Assembly (NCBI RefSeq): GCF_002077945.1 | Contig: NZ_LVYD01000044.1 | Span: forward strand, 186,001 to 250,000 | DNA: 64,000 bases | From: Niastella vici | Lineage (GTDB): Bacteria; Bacteroidota; Bacteroidia; Chitinophagales; Chitinophagaceae | Direction of reading: 5' to 3' | Part shown: positions 50,646-59,284 of the stretch, one piece after another | How positions within the stretch are numbered: the stretch's first letter is position 1 | Layout: the number at the start of each line of letters is the position of its first letter | Position numbers and translations under genes: made by a program | Notes under the pieces: generated by a model | What the model saw: the letters and a program-made list of their open reading frames with translations, nothing else | What the model was told of the DNA's origin: nothing | Databases searched by the model: none

Positions 50646-51089
50646 ATGAAATTTCTTTTCGTGCTCTTGATCACCGGCATAAGCGGGTCATTCGCCGACT
50701 GGCAAACCGATTTCGAAAAAGCTAAAAAGCTGGCGAAAGAAAATGACCGGTATCTTCTGCTGAATTTTTCCGGCTCTGATTGGTGCGGTCCATGTATCCG
50801 GTTGAAAAAGGAAGTGTTTGAAAGCGATGCATTTAGCGAACTGGCTACCAGTTCATTGGTATTGTTCAATGCAGATTTTCCGCGTAGTAAAAAGAACCAG
50901 CTGCCGAAGGACATACAGGAACGGAATGATGCACTGGCCGGGCAATACAATCCATTGGGCAAATTCCCTTTTACGTTACTCTTAACAGCAGATGGTAGGG
51001 TCATTAAAACCTGGGAAGGCTTTCCGGGGAACGACAGCCGGTTATTTATTGATCAGATCAAATCTGCCTTACATGCAAACAATAACTAA
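50646..51089 (+). CDS. Periplasmic thioredoxin-family protein
   Basis: 147 residues from the ATG at 50646 (MKFLFVLLITGISGSFADW, signal peptide); an in-frame start at 50607 gives a poorer signal. Thioredoxin fold with an intact WCGPC in GSDWCGPCIRLKKEVFES; Trx-like DUF255/thioredoxin_7 type. Exported thiol reductase or chaperone. The downstream ApbE gene starts inside its end (17-bp overlap), so it is part of the ApbE-DUF4266-DUF3570 unit. Confidence 0.87.
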   Translation: MKFLFVLLITGISGSFADWQTDFEKAKKLAKENDRYLLLNFSGSDWCGPCIRLKKEVFESDAFSELATSSLVLFNADFPRSKKNQLPKDIQERNDALAGQYNPLGKFPFTLLLTADGRVIKTWEGFPGNDSRLFIDQIKSALHANNN

Positions 51090-52020
51090 ATCGGCTTTGC
51101 TGGAATACAAACAGTCACAACGGCTGATGGGTAATACTTTTGAAATTACGGTGGTAGCCGATAATGAAGCCTGGGCGAAGGAAAAGATCGGCCTCGCCGT
51201 TGCGGAGATCAAAAGGATTGAAAAACTGTTTACCACATTCGACGACAACAGTGAAACCAACCTCATCAACAGGAATGCCGGTATTCAGCCGGTGAATGTA
51301 TCCACGGAAGTTTTTAACCTCATCGAAAGATCGCTTAGGATCTCAGCTGTTACCGACGGCGCTTTTGACATTACTTATGGTTCAATAGACAAGGGCCTAT
51401 GGAATTTTGACCGTAATATGACCCGGCTGCCTGATAAGGAAACTGCCCGCAAAATGGTGCGGTTGATCAATTACCGCAATGTGCTCCTTGATAAAGCAAG
51501 CGGTACCGTGATGCTGAAAGAAAAAGGAATGCGCATTGGTTTCGGTGGTATAGGTAAAGGGTATGCGGCTGATATGGCAAAAGCACTATTGATAAAAGAA
51601 GGCGTGCACAGCGGTATTGTCAATGCTTCCGGCGATCTGGTTACCTGGGGCCGCCAGGCTGATCAGCAACCCTGGACCATTGGCATAGCCCATCCCGATG
51701 ATGCCCGCAGGGCCTTTTCCTGGCTCAATATTTCTGACCTGGCTATTGCCACCTCAGGCAATTACGAAAAATATGTAATGATCGACGGGAAGAAATATTC
51801 CCATACCATTAACCCCAAAACAGGTTTGCCGGTAACGGGTATTAAAAGCGTTACCATTATAAGCCCTTATGCTGAAATTGCCGATGCCATGGCTACCCCG
51901 GTGATGGTGATGGGCGTGCAGGCAGGGCTTCATCTCATAAACCAGATCCACTATTTAAGCTGCATCATTGTTGATGAGCATAATACTATTTATTCAACCA
52001 AAAACATTCAATTAACATGA
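51073..52020 (+). CDS. apbE: FAD:protein FMN transferase (ApbE)
   Basis: 315 residues from the ATG at 51073, which overlaps the thioredoxin gene by 17 bp. MGNTFEITVVADNEAWA, FTTFDDNSETNLINRNAG, GFGGIGKGYAADMAKALL, NASGDLVTWG, and THMINPKTG-like SHTINPKTGLPV with the metal ligands. Transfers FMN to a Thr/Ser in flavinylation motifs of exported proteins. No signal peptide or lipobox is visible, unusual for a periplasmic ApbE; it may act in the cytoplasm or depend on an atypical export. Stop overlaps the next gene as ATGA. Confidence 0.92.
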   Translation: MQTITKSALLEYKQSQRLMGNTFEITVVADNEAWAKEKIGLAVAEIKRIEKLFTTFDDNSETNLINRNAGIQPVNVSTEVFNLIERSLRISAVTDGAFDITYGSIDKGLWNFDRNMTRLPDKETARKMVRLINYRNVLLDKASGTVMLKEKGMRIGFGGIGKGYAADMAKALLIKEGVHSGIVNASGDLVTWGRQADQQPWTIGIAHPDDARRAFSWLNISDLAIATSGNYEKYVMIDGKKYSHTINPKTGLPVTGIKSVTIISPYAEIADAMATPVMVMGVQAGLHLINQIHYLSCIIVDEHNTIYSTKNIQLT

Positions 52021-52250
52021 ACGGCAAAACGAAAATAATGCCAGTGTTCTTATTGGCCATGGGCATGCTTATGCTGGCAACAACAGGATGCCAGCCGGTG
52101 AAAGAATACCAGAAAAGCAAGATCAACGATGGGGAAATGAACCTCAGCAACCGCAAGGTGGAGAAAACAGAGCTCAGTTTTCAGGGATACCGCGAAGGTG
52201 CTTCAGGAGCCAATGCCGGTAAAAGCGGTGGCGGCTGCGGTTGTAATTAA
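52017..52250 (+). CDS. DUF4266 small lipoprotein
   Basis: 77 residues with lipobox LATTGC and the DUF4266 ending GKSGGGCGCN. A middle part has VKEYQKSKINDGEMNL, family-typical. Start overlaps the apbE stop by 4 bp. DUF4266 is repeatedly found beside apbE and DUF3570; its role is unknown. The segment EGASGAN is near the flavinylation pattern DxxSGAT but lacks the acceptor Thr at the last position. Confidence 0.85.
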   Translation: MNGKTKIMPVFLLAMGMLMLATTGCQPVKEYQKSKINDGEMNLSNRKVEKTELSFQGYREGASGANAGKSGGGCGCN

Positions 52251-52274
52251 TTAATTTGTAAAACGATTTTCAAA

Positions 52275-53468
52275 ATGAAGAAAATATTCCTGACTGTTTT
52301 GGGAATTGCTGCGTTGTTAAGATCATTTTCTCAACAGAACCCCGACACTACCGGCTTTCAAAGCAGGAAACTGAAAGTAGATGAGGTCAACCTGGTATCA
52401 AGCTACTACAACCAGATGGGCGATCATGCTGCGGTTACCGGCGGCATTGGAACACAAAAGCTCACTGATATTGCCAATGTAATTGATGTAAAACTGGTTA
52501 AGTATGACCGTAAGCTCCGAAAGCATGCATTTGACCTGGAAATAGGGATCGACCATTATACATCTGCCTCTTCAGACCAGATAGACCTGAAGGCCAATTC
52601 TTCTGCCTCGCATGCCGATACCCGTATTTATCCTTCATTGGCCTGGAGTATGGAAAATGAAAAGAAAGGCACAACGATAAGTGCAGGGGTTTCTTCTTCT
52701 ACTGAATTCGATTATCAGTCCTTCGGGGCTAATATAGGTTTTTCCCAAAAAACGAAAGACCGGAACGGGGAATTTTCTGCAAAGGTGCAGGCCTATTTCG
52801 ACCAGGTTAAACTGGTGACGCCTACTGAATTGAGGACCGGGGGAGGTGGTGGCAGGGGAGATAGCTATGGTTCTGACAACCGAAATACCTTCGCTGGTTC
52901 TTTGTCGTGGTCGCAGGTCATTAATAAAAACCTGCAGATCATGTTTCTGGCCGACCTGGTGAAGCAGCAGGGATTTTTGAGTCTTCCCTTTTACCGGGTG
53001 TATTTTACTGATGGCAGCGTGCACGAGGAGAAGTTGCCCGATTCCCGTTTAAAGGTACCGTTAGGTTTCCGCGCTAATTATTTTCTGGGCGACAACATTA
53101 TCATTCGCACCTATTATCGTTATTATAAAGATGATTGGGGTGTTTCGTCGCACACGGTGAACCTGGAAGTGCCGGTGAAAATTACCCCGTTCTTTTCCAT
53201 CAGCCCATTTTACCGCTTCTACAGTCAGTCGGCCATAAAGTATTTTAAACCTTACGGGCAACATACGGCGGCCGATGAATTTTATACCAGCAACTATGAT
53301 CTGTCGAAGTTCAACAGCAATTTCGTGGGAGCGGGCATCCGGCTGGCGCCGCCTAACGGAGTTTTTGGTGTTCAACACTGGAATATGATAGAACTGCGTT
53401 ATGGACATTATACCAAGAATATTAATATGAATGCAAATATTGTATCCATGAACCTCAGGTTTAAATAG
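52275..53468 (+). CDS. DUF3570 outer membrane beta-barrel protein
   Basis: 397 residues with a signal peptide (about 1-19, ending SFSQ) and an alternating-strand barrel ending YTKNINMNANIVSMNLRFK. DUF3570 pattern YYNQMGDHAAVTGGIGTQKL and FDLEIGIDHYTSASSD. Predicted outer membrane protein associated with ApbE systems; might carry or pass electrons at the outer membrane. 24 bp after DUF4266. Confidence 0.87.
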   Translation: MKKIFLTVLGIAALLRSFSQQNPDTTGFQSRKLKVDEVNLVSSYYNQMGDHAAVTGGIGTQKLTDIANVIDVKLVKYDRKLRKHAFDLEIGIDHYTSASSDQIDLKANSSASHADTRIYPSLAWSMENEKKGTTISAGVSSSTEFDYQSFGANIGFSQKTKDRNGEFSAKVQAYFDQVKLVTPTELRTGGGGGRGDSYGSDNRNTFAGSLSWSQVINKNLQIMFLADLVKQQGFLSLPFYRVYFTDGSVHEEKLPDSRLKVPLGFRANYFLGDNIIIRTYYRYYKDDWGVSSHTVNLEVPVKITPFFSISPFYRFYSQSAIKYFKPYGQHTAADEFYTSNYDLSKFNSNFVGAGIRLAPPNGVFGVQHWNMIELRYGHYTKNINMNANIVSMNLRFK

Positions 53469-53477
53469 CAATAAGCA

Positions 53478-54098
53478 ATGAAATATTTGATTGTATTTAC
53501 AGTATTTCCAATTTTCTTAGCGGCTAAGGTTAAGGCGCAGGCGACGAGGCCCGACCTGGCAGTTGTTGTAGAACTCATGGAAGATCGTAAGGAAGAACCC
53601 ACTGAATTTTTTCAGCATTTATCCAATTCAACAAATTATGTAAGTATGTTAGTGCCCCTGTCGGTATTGGCCACAGGGTATGCCAGGGGAGAAAAAACTA
53701 CTGTTCAAAAAGGATGGTACATGGCAGAGTCACTGGTTGCCTCCTCGCTAATTACGTGGGGATTAAAATATACGATCAGGCGCAACAGGCCATTTACAAC
53801 CGATCCTTATATAGTGCCGGCCAGTTCGGGCGGCGGGCCTTCTTTTCCATCGGGCCATACCTCAGAAGCTTTTGCTACTGCCACTTCCCTTACACTGGCT
53901 TTTCATAAATGGTGGGTGGCGGTGCCTGCCTATGCCTGGGCGGGCTCAGTAGGCTATTCAAGAATGTACCTGGGTGTTCATTATCCGTCCGATGTGGCTG
54001 CAGGCGCGCTTGTGGGCGCCGGCAGCGCCTGGTTAATGTATAAAGCCAACCAGTGGCTGCACCGGCATAAAGCGGGTAATATGCAGCCGGTGCTATAA
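53478..54098 (+). CDS. PAP2-family phosphatase
   Basis: 206 residues with a signal peptide-like start and the PAP2 phosphatase motifs KYTIRRNRPF (motif 1), PSFPSGHTSEAFA (motif 2) and SRMYLGVHYPSDVAAGA (motif 3). Membrane or periplasmic lipid phosphatase. Starts 9 bp after DUF3570 and closes the operon; PAP2 proteins are frequent last genes of ApbE-DUF4266-DUF3570 units, but the link is not explained. Confidence 0.88.
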   Translation: MKYLIVFTVFPIFLAAKVKAQATRPDLAVVVELMEDRKEEPTEFFQHLSNSTNYVSMLVPLSVLATGYARGEKTTVQKGWYMAESLVASSLITWGLKYTIRRNRPFTTDPYIVPASSGGGPSFPSGHTSEAFATATSLTLAFHKWWVAVPAYAWAGSVGYSRMYLGVHYPSDVAAGALVGAGSAWLMYKANQWLHRHKAGNMQPVL

Positions 54099-54113
54099 CA
54101 GAGCCTCAGCTCA

Positions 54114-54581
54114 TTAAATAGGATAGGCTGTAATGCTTTTAGTCTCTGATAATACAAAAAAGCTTTGAACGGTATTGATATTCGGTAACGTAGCCAGTTT
54201 ATTTCTATAAAAATCATGGTAGGCATCCATATCGCTGGTAGCGATGCGCAGAATAAAATCAAAAGTGCCGGTCATTTGAAAACATTCCATCACCTCGGGA
54301 AAGCGGGACACTTCTTTTTCAAAGGTGGCGAGGGTTTGCGCCGTATGGTCATTTAACAGCACCTGGGAAAAAGCGATAAGCCCCCGGTTTACTTTCTTCC
54401 GGTCGAGCAGGGCGACGATCTTCTTTATATAGCCCTGTTCTTTCAATTTTCTGATGCGTTCATGTACCGTAGCTACAGATTTGTCGAGTTCAAAAGCGAT
54501 CTCCTTATTGGTAAGAGAAGCGTCTTTTTGCAGCAGGCGCAGGATCTGTAGGTCAACTGTGTCTAATTCGGTGGTTTGCAT
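54114..54581 (-). CDS. Lrp/AsnC family transcriptional regulator
   Basis: 155 residues: winged helix N-terminus (LDTVDLQILRLLQKDASLTN, then KSVATVHERIRKLKEQGYI) and a RAM/AsnC ligand domain (VMECFQMTGTFDFILRIAT). Often an autoregulated amino-acid responsive regulator. Ligand unknown. Faces away from the dsbD unit, 213 bp apart. Confidence 0.92.
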   Translation of the reverse strand: MQTTELDTVDLQILRLLQKDASLTNKEIAFELDKSVATVHERIRKLKEQGYIKKIVALLDRKKVNRGLIAFSQVLLNDHTAQTLATFEKEVSRFPEVMECFQMTGTFDFILRIATSDMDAYHDFYRNKLATLPNINTVQSFFVLSETKSITAYPI

Positions 54582-54794
54582 ATTGAAAAAAGTATCGGGA
54601 ATTACCGTTTAATGATGGGGTTGGGCGAATAAAATTAAGAAAAGATGGTTGTTTGCCATAAAATTTATGGAAGAACGGCAACTCTATTGGAAATAAAAAG
54701 AAACTTCTCCAACTTTAGTTCCACAAGCAAGGGCTAGTAGCCAAACCCGATTCCTGGTATCATTATTTTTCCATCCTGATCTAAATTATAGTTT

Positions 54795-55250
54795 ATGCGT
54801 TTTACAACGAAAGTGATTTTCGCTGCTGTACTTGTATTGCCATTCCTGAACGGGAAGGCCCAGATCCTTACCCCGGTACATTGGAGTTATGGCGCAAAAA
54901 AGATCAGTGCAACCGAAGCGGTGGTATTTATTAAAGCCACCATTGACCCCGGTTGGCATTTGTATTCTCAAACGGTTGCTGAAGGCGGCCCGGTTAAAAC
55001 TACGTTTACATTTGCCCCTGCTGCTGCATACACCCTCAATGGCGCTACCCAGGAACCAAAGCCAATTGTACGCATGGAACCTGCCTTCAACATGAACGTA
55101 GCCTTCTTTGAAAAGTCAGTGATCTTTCAGCAAAAGGTAAAAGTGAAAAAGTTCCCCGTTGCTGTAAAGGGCTCGGTTGAATATATGACCTGCAACGATG
55201 AAAAATGCCTGCCCCCCGACACGCAATCTTTCAATGTTACTATTAAATAA
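54795..55250 (+). CDS. DsbD N-terminal domain-like periplasmic protein
   Basis: 151 residues: signal peptide (about 1-21) and one immunoglobulin-like domain of the DsbD alpha type, with YMTCNDEKCLPPDTQSF near the C-terminus; the pair of Cys in CNDEKC matches the redox pair of DsbD alpha. In E. coli this domain is part of DsbD; here it is a separate gene 17 bp upstream of the membrane part. Confidence 0.85.
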   Translation: MRFTTKVIFAAVLVLPFLNGKAQILTPVHWSYGAKKISATEAVVFIKATIDPGWHLYSQTVAEGGPVKTTFTFAPAAAYTLNGATQEPKPIVRMEPAFNMNVAFFEKSVIFQQKVKVKKFPVAVKGSVEYMTCNDEKCLPPDTQSFNVTIK

Positions 55251-55267
55251 TTGCCCACACTTCCCTT

Positions 55268-56932
55268 ATGCGTATACGTAAAACCTGGTTTGGCTGTCTG
55301 TTGGTGATCGTGCTGCTGTTCGCAGGAACACAGACCGGTTATGCGCAGGATACCGTTTCAACAGAGGATGTGGAGTTTACGCCAATGGCCGACAGCGCCC
55401 TTACAACTGCCGTGGATACCGCCGCGCATGCCAGGGATACCGGGGTGCATGTACAAACAGTTGCCCCGGCTACCAGTGCCGCAACGCCCGAAACCCTGCC
55501 TGCCATCTTTATTGCCGGCCTGCTGGGCGGTTTTGCCGCCGTGCTGATGCCCTGTATATTCCCGATGTTACCGATGACGGTGAGCTTTTTTACAAAGAGC
55601 TCAAAAGGGAAGGGGGCTGTTGGCAAAGCGGTCACTTACGGACTAAGTATTATTGTATTATATGTATTGCTGGGCCTGCTGATAACGGTGTTGTTTGGCG
55701 CCGATGCGCTCAACGATCTTTCAACAAACGGCATTTTCAATTTTTTCTTTTTTCTGCTGCTTGTCGTTTTTGCCGCTTCTTTTCTGGGCGCCTTTGAAAT
55801 TGTATTGCCTTCCAGTTGGGTGAATAAAGTGAGCAGTAAGTCGGGCAATAGTGGGTTGGGCGGCATCTTCTTTATGGCGGCAACACTGGCGCTTGTTTCA
55901 TTCAGCTGCACCGGGCCTATCATTGGCACTTTGCTGGTGCAGGCTGCCACTACAGGCGCCCTGCTGGGGCCGGCGGTAGGCATGTGTGGCTTTGCACTGG
56001 CGCTGGCGCTTCCGTTCACCCTGTTTGCAATGTTCCCCTCGTGGATGAATGCATTGCCCAAATCGGGTGGCTGGCTCAATAGTGTAAAAGTAACGTTAGG
56101 TTTTCTTGAACTGGCGTTTGCATTAAAATTCCTGAGCAATGTAGACCTGGCCTATCACTGGAAGTGGTTCGACCGTGAGATCTTCCTGGCCTTGTGGATC
56201 GTGATCTTTGGATTGCTTGGTTTGTATTTATTAGGCAAGCTGCGTTTCAGTCATGACAGCCCGCTAGCGCATTTGACCATCCCGCGCTTATTTATTGCGA
56301 TCATTTGTCTTTCGTTTACGATATATCTTATTCCCGGTTTGTGGGGGGCGCCGCTGAAAAGTGTAAGTGCGTTTCTGCCGCCCATGTCGAGCCAGGATTT
56401 TGACCTGTCGGCCGGCGTTAGTCATGAAAAGCTTTCAAATAATAATACGCCTCATAAGTATGCTGACTTATTTGAGGCGCCGAAAGGATTTCAACCGTTT
56501 TTTGATTATGATGAAGGTATAGCCTACGCTCATCATGCAGGCAAGCCGGTAATGATCGATTTTACCGGCCATGCCTGTGTGAATTGCCGGAAGATGGAAG
56601 CGAATGTGTGGCCCGATGCGGAAGTGGCCAAACTGATCAATGACGATTATGTGCTGATCCAATTATATGTTGATGATAAAACCACATTGACCGATGCGGA
56701 ACAATTCACTACTGCAGAAGGACGCCGTATAAAAACGATCGGCAATAAATGGAGTAACCTGCAAACAAGCGACTTTAAAGCCAACTCGCAACCTTTTTAT
56801 GTGTTGCTTGATCCTCAATCAAAACAATTGTTGACGCCGCCGCAGGGCGCCGACTATGATGTGGAACGCTATAAGCAATTTTTGAAAAGCGGATTGAGCG
56901 CTTTTGGTAACCTGAAAAATAGTATTAAATAA
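55268..56932 (+). CDS. dsbD: Thiol:disulfide interchange protein DsbD (membrane and C-terminal parts)
   Basis: 554 residues. Signal peptide and Ala/Thr-rich spacer (about 1-75) replace the alpha domain; then eight transmembrane helices with the redox Cys in VLMPCIFPMLPM and FSCTGPIIGTLL, and a C-terminal thioredoxin domain with GHACVNCRKME. Moves electrons from cytoplasmic thioredoxin to exported proteins, e.g. thioredoxin-like proteins and c-type cytochrome maturation. Works with the separate alpha-like protein upstream. Confidence 0.92.
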   Translation: MRIRKTWFGCLLVIVLLFAGTQTGYAQDTVSTEDVEFTPMADSALTTAVDTAAHARDTGVHVQTVAPATSAATPETLPAIFIAGLLGGFAAVLMPCIFPMLPMTVSFFTKSSKGKGAVGKAVTYGLSIIVLYVLLGLLITVLFGADALNDLSTNGIFNFFFFLLLVVFAASFLGAFEIVLPSSWVNKVSSKSGNSGLGGIFFMAATLALVSFSCTGPIIGTLLVQAATTGALLGPAVGMCGFALALALPFTLFAMFPSWMNALPKSGGWLNSVKVTLGFLELAFALKFLSNVDLAYHWKWFDREIFLALWIVIFGLLGLYLLGKLRFSHDSPLAHLTIPRLFIAIICLSFTIYLIPGLWGAPLKSVSAFLPPMSSQDFDLSAGVSHEKLSNNNTPHKYADLFEAPKGFQPFFDYDEGIAYAHHAGKPVMIDFTGHACVNCRKMEANVWPDAEVAKLINDDYVLIQLYVDDKTTLTDAEQFTTAEGRRIKTIGNKWSNLQTSDFKANSQPFYVLLDPQSKQLLTPPQGADYDVERYKQFLKSGLSAFGNLKNSIK

Positions 56933-56944
56933 TTTGATCACCGG

Positions 56945-58111
56945 ATGACAAAGCAACCTGTATATTTAGATAATGCCGCTACCACGCCGTTGGCTGAAGA
57001 AGTGCTTACCGCCATGTTGCCTTATATGAAGGAAACATTCGGCAATCCCTCTTCCACTTATTCTGTTGGCCGTATGTCGCGGCTGGGCGTTGAAACTGCC
57101 CGCAAAAAGGTAGCGCAATTATTGGGCGTGCCACCTGCGGGTATTTATTTCACAAGCGGTGGTACCGAGAGTAACAACACCGCCATTGCATCGGCCATTC
57201 GCGATCTGGGGTGCACACATATCATTACATCGCCTATTGAACACCATGCCGTTTTGCATACGGTTGAGTATTATAGCCGCACCAATCAAATTCCCTTTTC
57301 CCTGGTGGCCTTAACACCGGCCGGCGAAGTGGACTATAATGACCTGGAGCGTCAATTGAACCAGCTGTCCCTGGCAGGGGTTAAGCCGCTGGTTTCGCTC
57401 ATGCATGCAAATAATGAAATTGGCGCCCTGTTAGATATTGCCCGTGTTGGGCGTCTTTGTAAACAATACAACGCCATTTTTCATTCCGACTGCGTGCAAA
57501 CCGTGGGGCATTATCCATTGAATTTACTGGAATATGGCGTGCATTTTATTTCCGGCGCCGGTCATAAATTTCATGGGCCTAAAGGCGTTGGTATCCTGTA
57601 TGTTCACAGCGAGTTGAAAATACAGCCACTTATTCATGGCGGCGGGCAGGAACGGAACCTGCGGGCGGGCACCGAAAATGTATATGGCATTGTGGGCTTT
57701 GCCAGGGCCCTGGAGTTGGCCATGGAGGAATATGAACAGGAAAGCAAAAACATTGCTCACCTGAAAGCATATATGAAACAGGAACTGGTGAAGGCCATAC
57801 CCGGTGTAGGCTTTAACAGTCCCGATAATTCATTGTATACCGTGTTGAGTGTTTGCTTTCCAAAATCACCCAATGGCGAGTCATTGTTGCTTGAGCTGGA
57901 CATGGCGGGTATTTGCGTATCGGGCGGAAGCGCCTGCAGCAGCGGTGACGATAGCGGTTCTCACGTTATTAAAGCCTTAAACAAAAATGCGGATTGTAAC
58001 ACCATCCGGTTCTCGTTCAGTAAATACAATACAATAGCAGAGATCGATAAAGTTATTATGGCATTGCAGGCAATACTGCAGGTGGCACCGGCCGCAATCG
58101 CCATTAAATAG
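56945..58111 (+). CDS. Cysteine desulfurase
   Basis: 388 residues, NifS/IscS-type class V aminotransferase fold. NAATTPLAEEVL opening, TSGGTESNNTAI, SPIEHHAVLHTVE, HANNEIGALLD, PLP Lys in ISGAGHKFHGPKGVG, and the flexible loop with catalytic Cys in SGGSACSSG. Supplies sulfur for FeS clusters and possibly for the CO dehydrogenase sulfido ligand, though it is not linked to cox here. 12 bp after dsbD, so likely cotranscribed, and followed by a terminator. Confidence 0.92.
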   Translation: MTKQPVYLDNAATTPLAEEVLTAMLPYMKETFGNPSSTYSVGRMSRLGVETARKKVAQLLGVPPAGIYFTSGGTESNNTAIASAIRDLGCTHIITSPIEHHAVLHTVEYYSRTNQIPFSLVALTPAGEVDYNDLERQLNQLSLAGVKPLVSLMHANNEIGALLDIARVGRLCKQYNAIFHSDCVQTVGHYPLNLLEYGVHFISGAGHKFHGPKGVGILYVHSELKIQPLIHGGGQERNLRAGTENVYGIVGFARALELAMEEYEQESKNIAHLKAYMKQELVKAIPGVGFNSPDNSLYTVLSVCFPKSPNGESLLLELDMAGICVSGGSACSSGDDSGSHVIKALNKNADCNTIRFSFSKYNTIAEIDKVIMALQAILQVAPAAIAIK

Positions 58112-58136
58112 TCTCATGTGACCATATATCTATAAT

Positions 58137-58168
58137 AAGGGGCTTGTTTCTACTTGCCCCTTTTTTTA
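58137..58168 (+). terminator. Rho-independent terminator after the cysteine desulfurase gene
   Basis: AAGGGGC (58137-58143) pairs with GCCCCTT (58156-58162), followed by a run of T. Ends the dsbD-desulfurase transcript. Confidence 0.8.
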
Positions 58169-58218
58169 TTTGACCTGAAACCACAACCCCTCGTTTTTTT
58201 AACTAAACCTTCCCTGGT

Positions 58219-59202
58219 TTAAGATGATAGCAGATCATTATATAGATCGCCGGCATTAACTTTAGGTATATCACCCGCCAGAGCCGCCAGTTCTTTATTT
58301 TCATCAAACAGCAATGGGAAAAAGCGGCTGTCAAGCACCTTGTTCTGCTCCATAGGCGGAAAATTATGCAAGGCCTCCATGCGTTCGTAGTTGGCCGTAT
58401 TTCCCAATGTATGGCTGGCCATTGCATTCAATACAACAGCTCTTCTGGGGCGCGCAGAATAATTGGCATACGATCCATGGATCATCAACGGGTGATGGAA
58501 GCTCGCATAACCTTTTGGTAACTCATTGGCTACCTTATTTTCAAAAACGGTGTTTTGTTCTTCATTCAAAACGTTTTTGATCGCATTCATATCTCCTGTT
58601 AGACCAGTAATGGGCAATAAACCCCATTTGTGACTGCCGGGTAAAAAATAAAGACACCCATTTTCGGTATTGGCATCATCCAGGCCTATCCAGCAGGTAA
58701 GATGGTGCATCGGTTTGGTAAACGTCCAGTAGGAAAAATCCTGGTGCCATGCTACTACACCGCCATGAAGCGGCGGTTTGCAAAACAATTGATCATGGAA
58801 AAGTCTGAATGATTGTCCTAATAACTGGTAGGCAGCCATGCGATAAGCAGGCGACCAAATCAAGTCATGAAAGCCCGGTGTAACCCGCCAACCCCCAATG
58901 GCATGAAAAAGCACTTTATCGGGATCTTCCGCCTCATTGCTTTCGTAATGATAAAAGAGCTTCTTCTCTTCTTCGTTCACCGATTGAAGCTTTACCAGTT
59001 CTTCATTAAGGAGGCCTACCTGTTCCTCTGTCAATATGCGGATACCGCTAACAAAACCGTGTTCCTGAAAGGAGGCAACCTGCTCGCGGGTTAGCATATA
59101 CTTTTCCCATTCTGCGGCAGTTTTTGGCTGTTCAAACAGGCCGGCGACGGGGCTGCTATACTGCGACAGGTCATTGTTTAATTTTAAAATCGATTCGTTC
59201 AT
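58219..59202 (-). CDS. Phytanoyl-CoA dioxygenase (PhyH) family protein
   Basis: 327 residues. Fe(II)/2-oxoglutarate oxygenase fold with HxD in VVAWHQDFSYWTF, the distal His in MIHGSYANYSARPRRAV and the Arg after it, plus CWIGLDDANTENGCLYFLPGSH, characteristic of PhyH. Hydroxylates an unknown substrate. First from the left of a minus-strand carbohydrate gene group; it lies 82 bp after the GH38-like gene and may share its transcript. Confidence 0.88.
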   Translation of the reverse strand: MNESILKLNNDLSQYSSPVAGLFEQPKTAAEWEKYMLTREQVASFQEHGFVSGIRILTEEQVGLLNEELVKLQSVNEEEKKLFYHYESNEAEDPDKVLFHAIGGWRVTPGFHDLIWSPAYRMAAYQLLGQSFRLFHDQLFCKPPLHGGVVAWHQDFSYWTFTKPMHHLTCWIGLDDANTENGCLYFLPGSHKWGLLPITGLTGDMNAIKNVLNEEQNTVFENKVANELPKGYASFHHPLMIHGSYANYSARPRRAVVLNAMASHTLGNTANYERMEALHNFPPMEQNKVLDSRFFPLLFDENKELAALAGDIPKVNAGDLYNDLLSS

Positions 59203-59284
59203 ATTGGCAGTTTAGAAATTAGCATTAATTAAATACTCAAATAGATTCCTGCAGAAGTTTTATTATTTGTTTGCTGCTATTGAG

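Noticed and set aside
58203-58427. Open frame on the minus strand overlapping the dioxygenase gene
   Set aside because: It lies in another frame within the conserved dioxygenase C-terminus and shows no family features; a shadow of the real gene.
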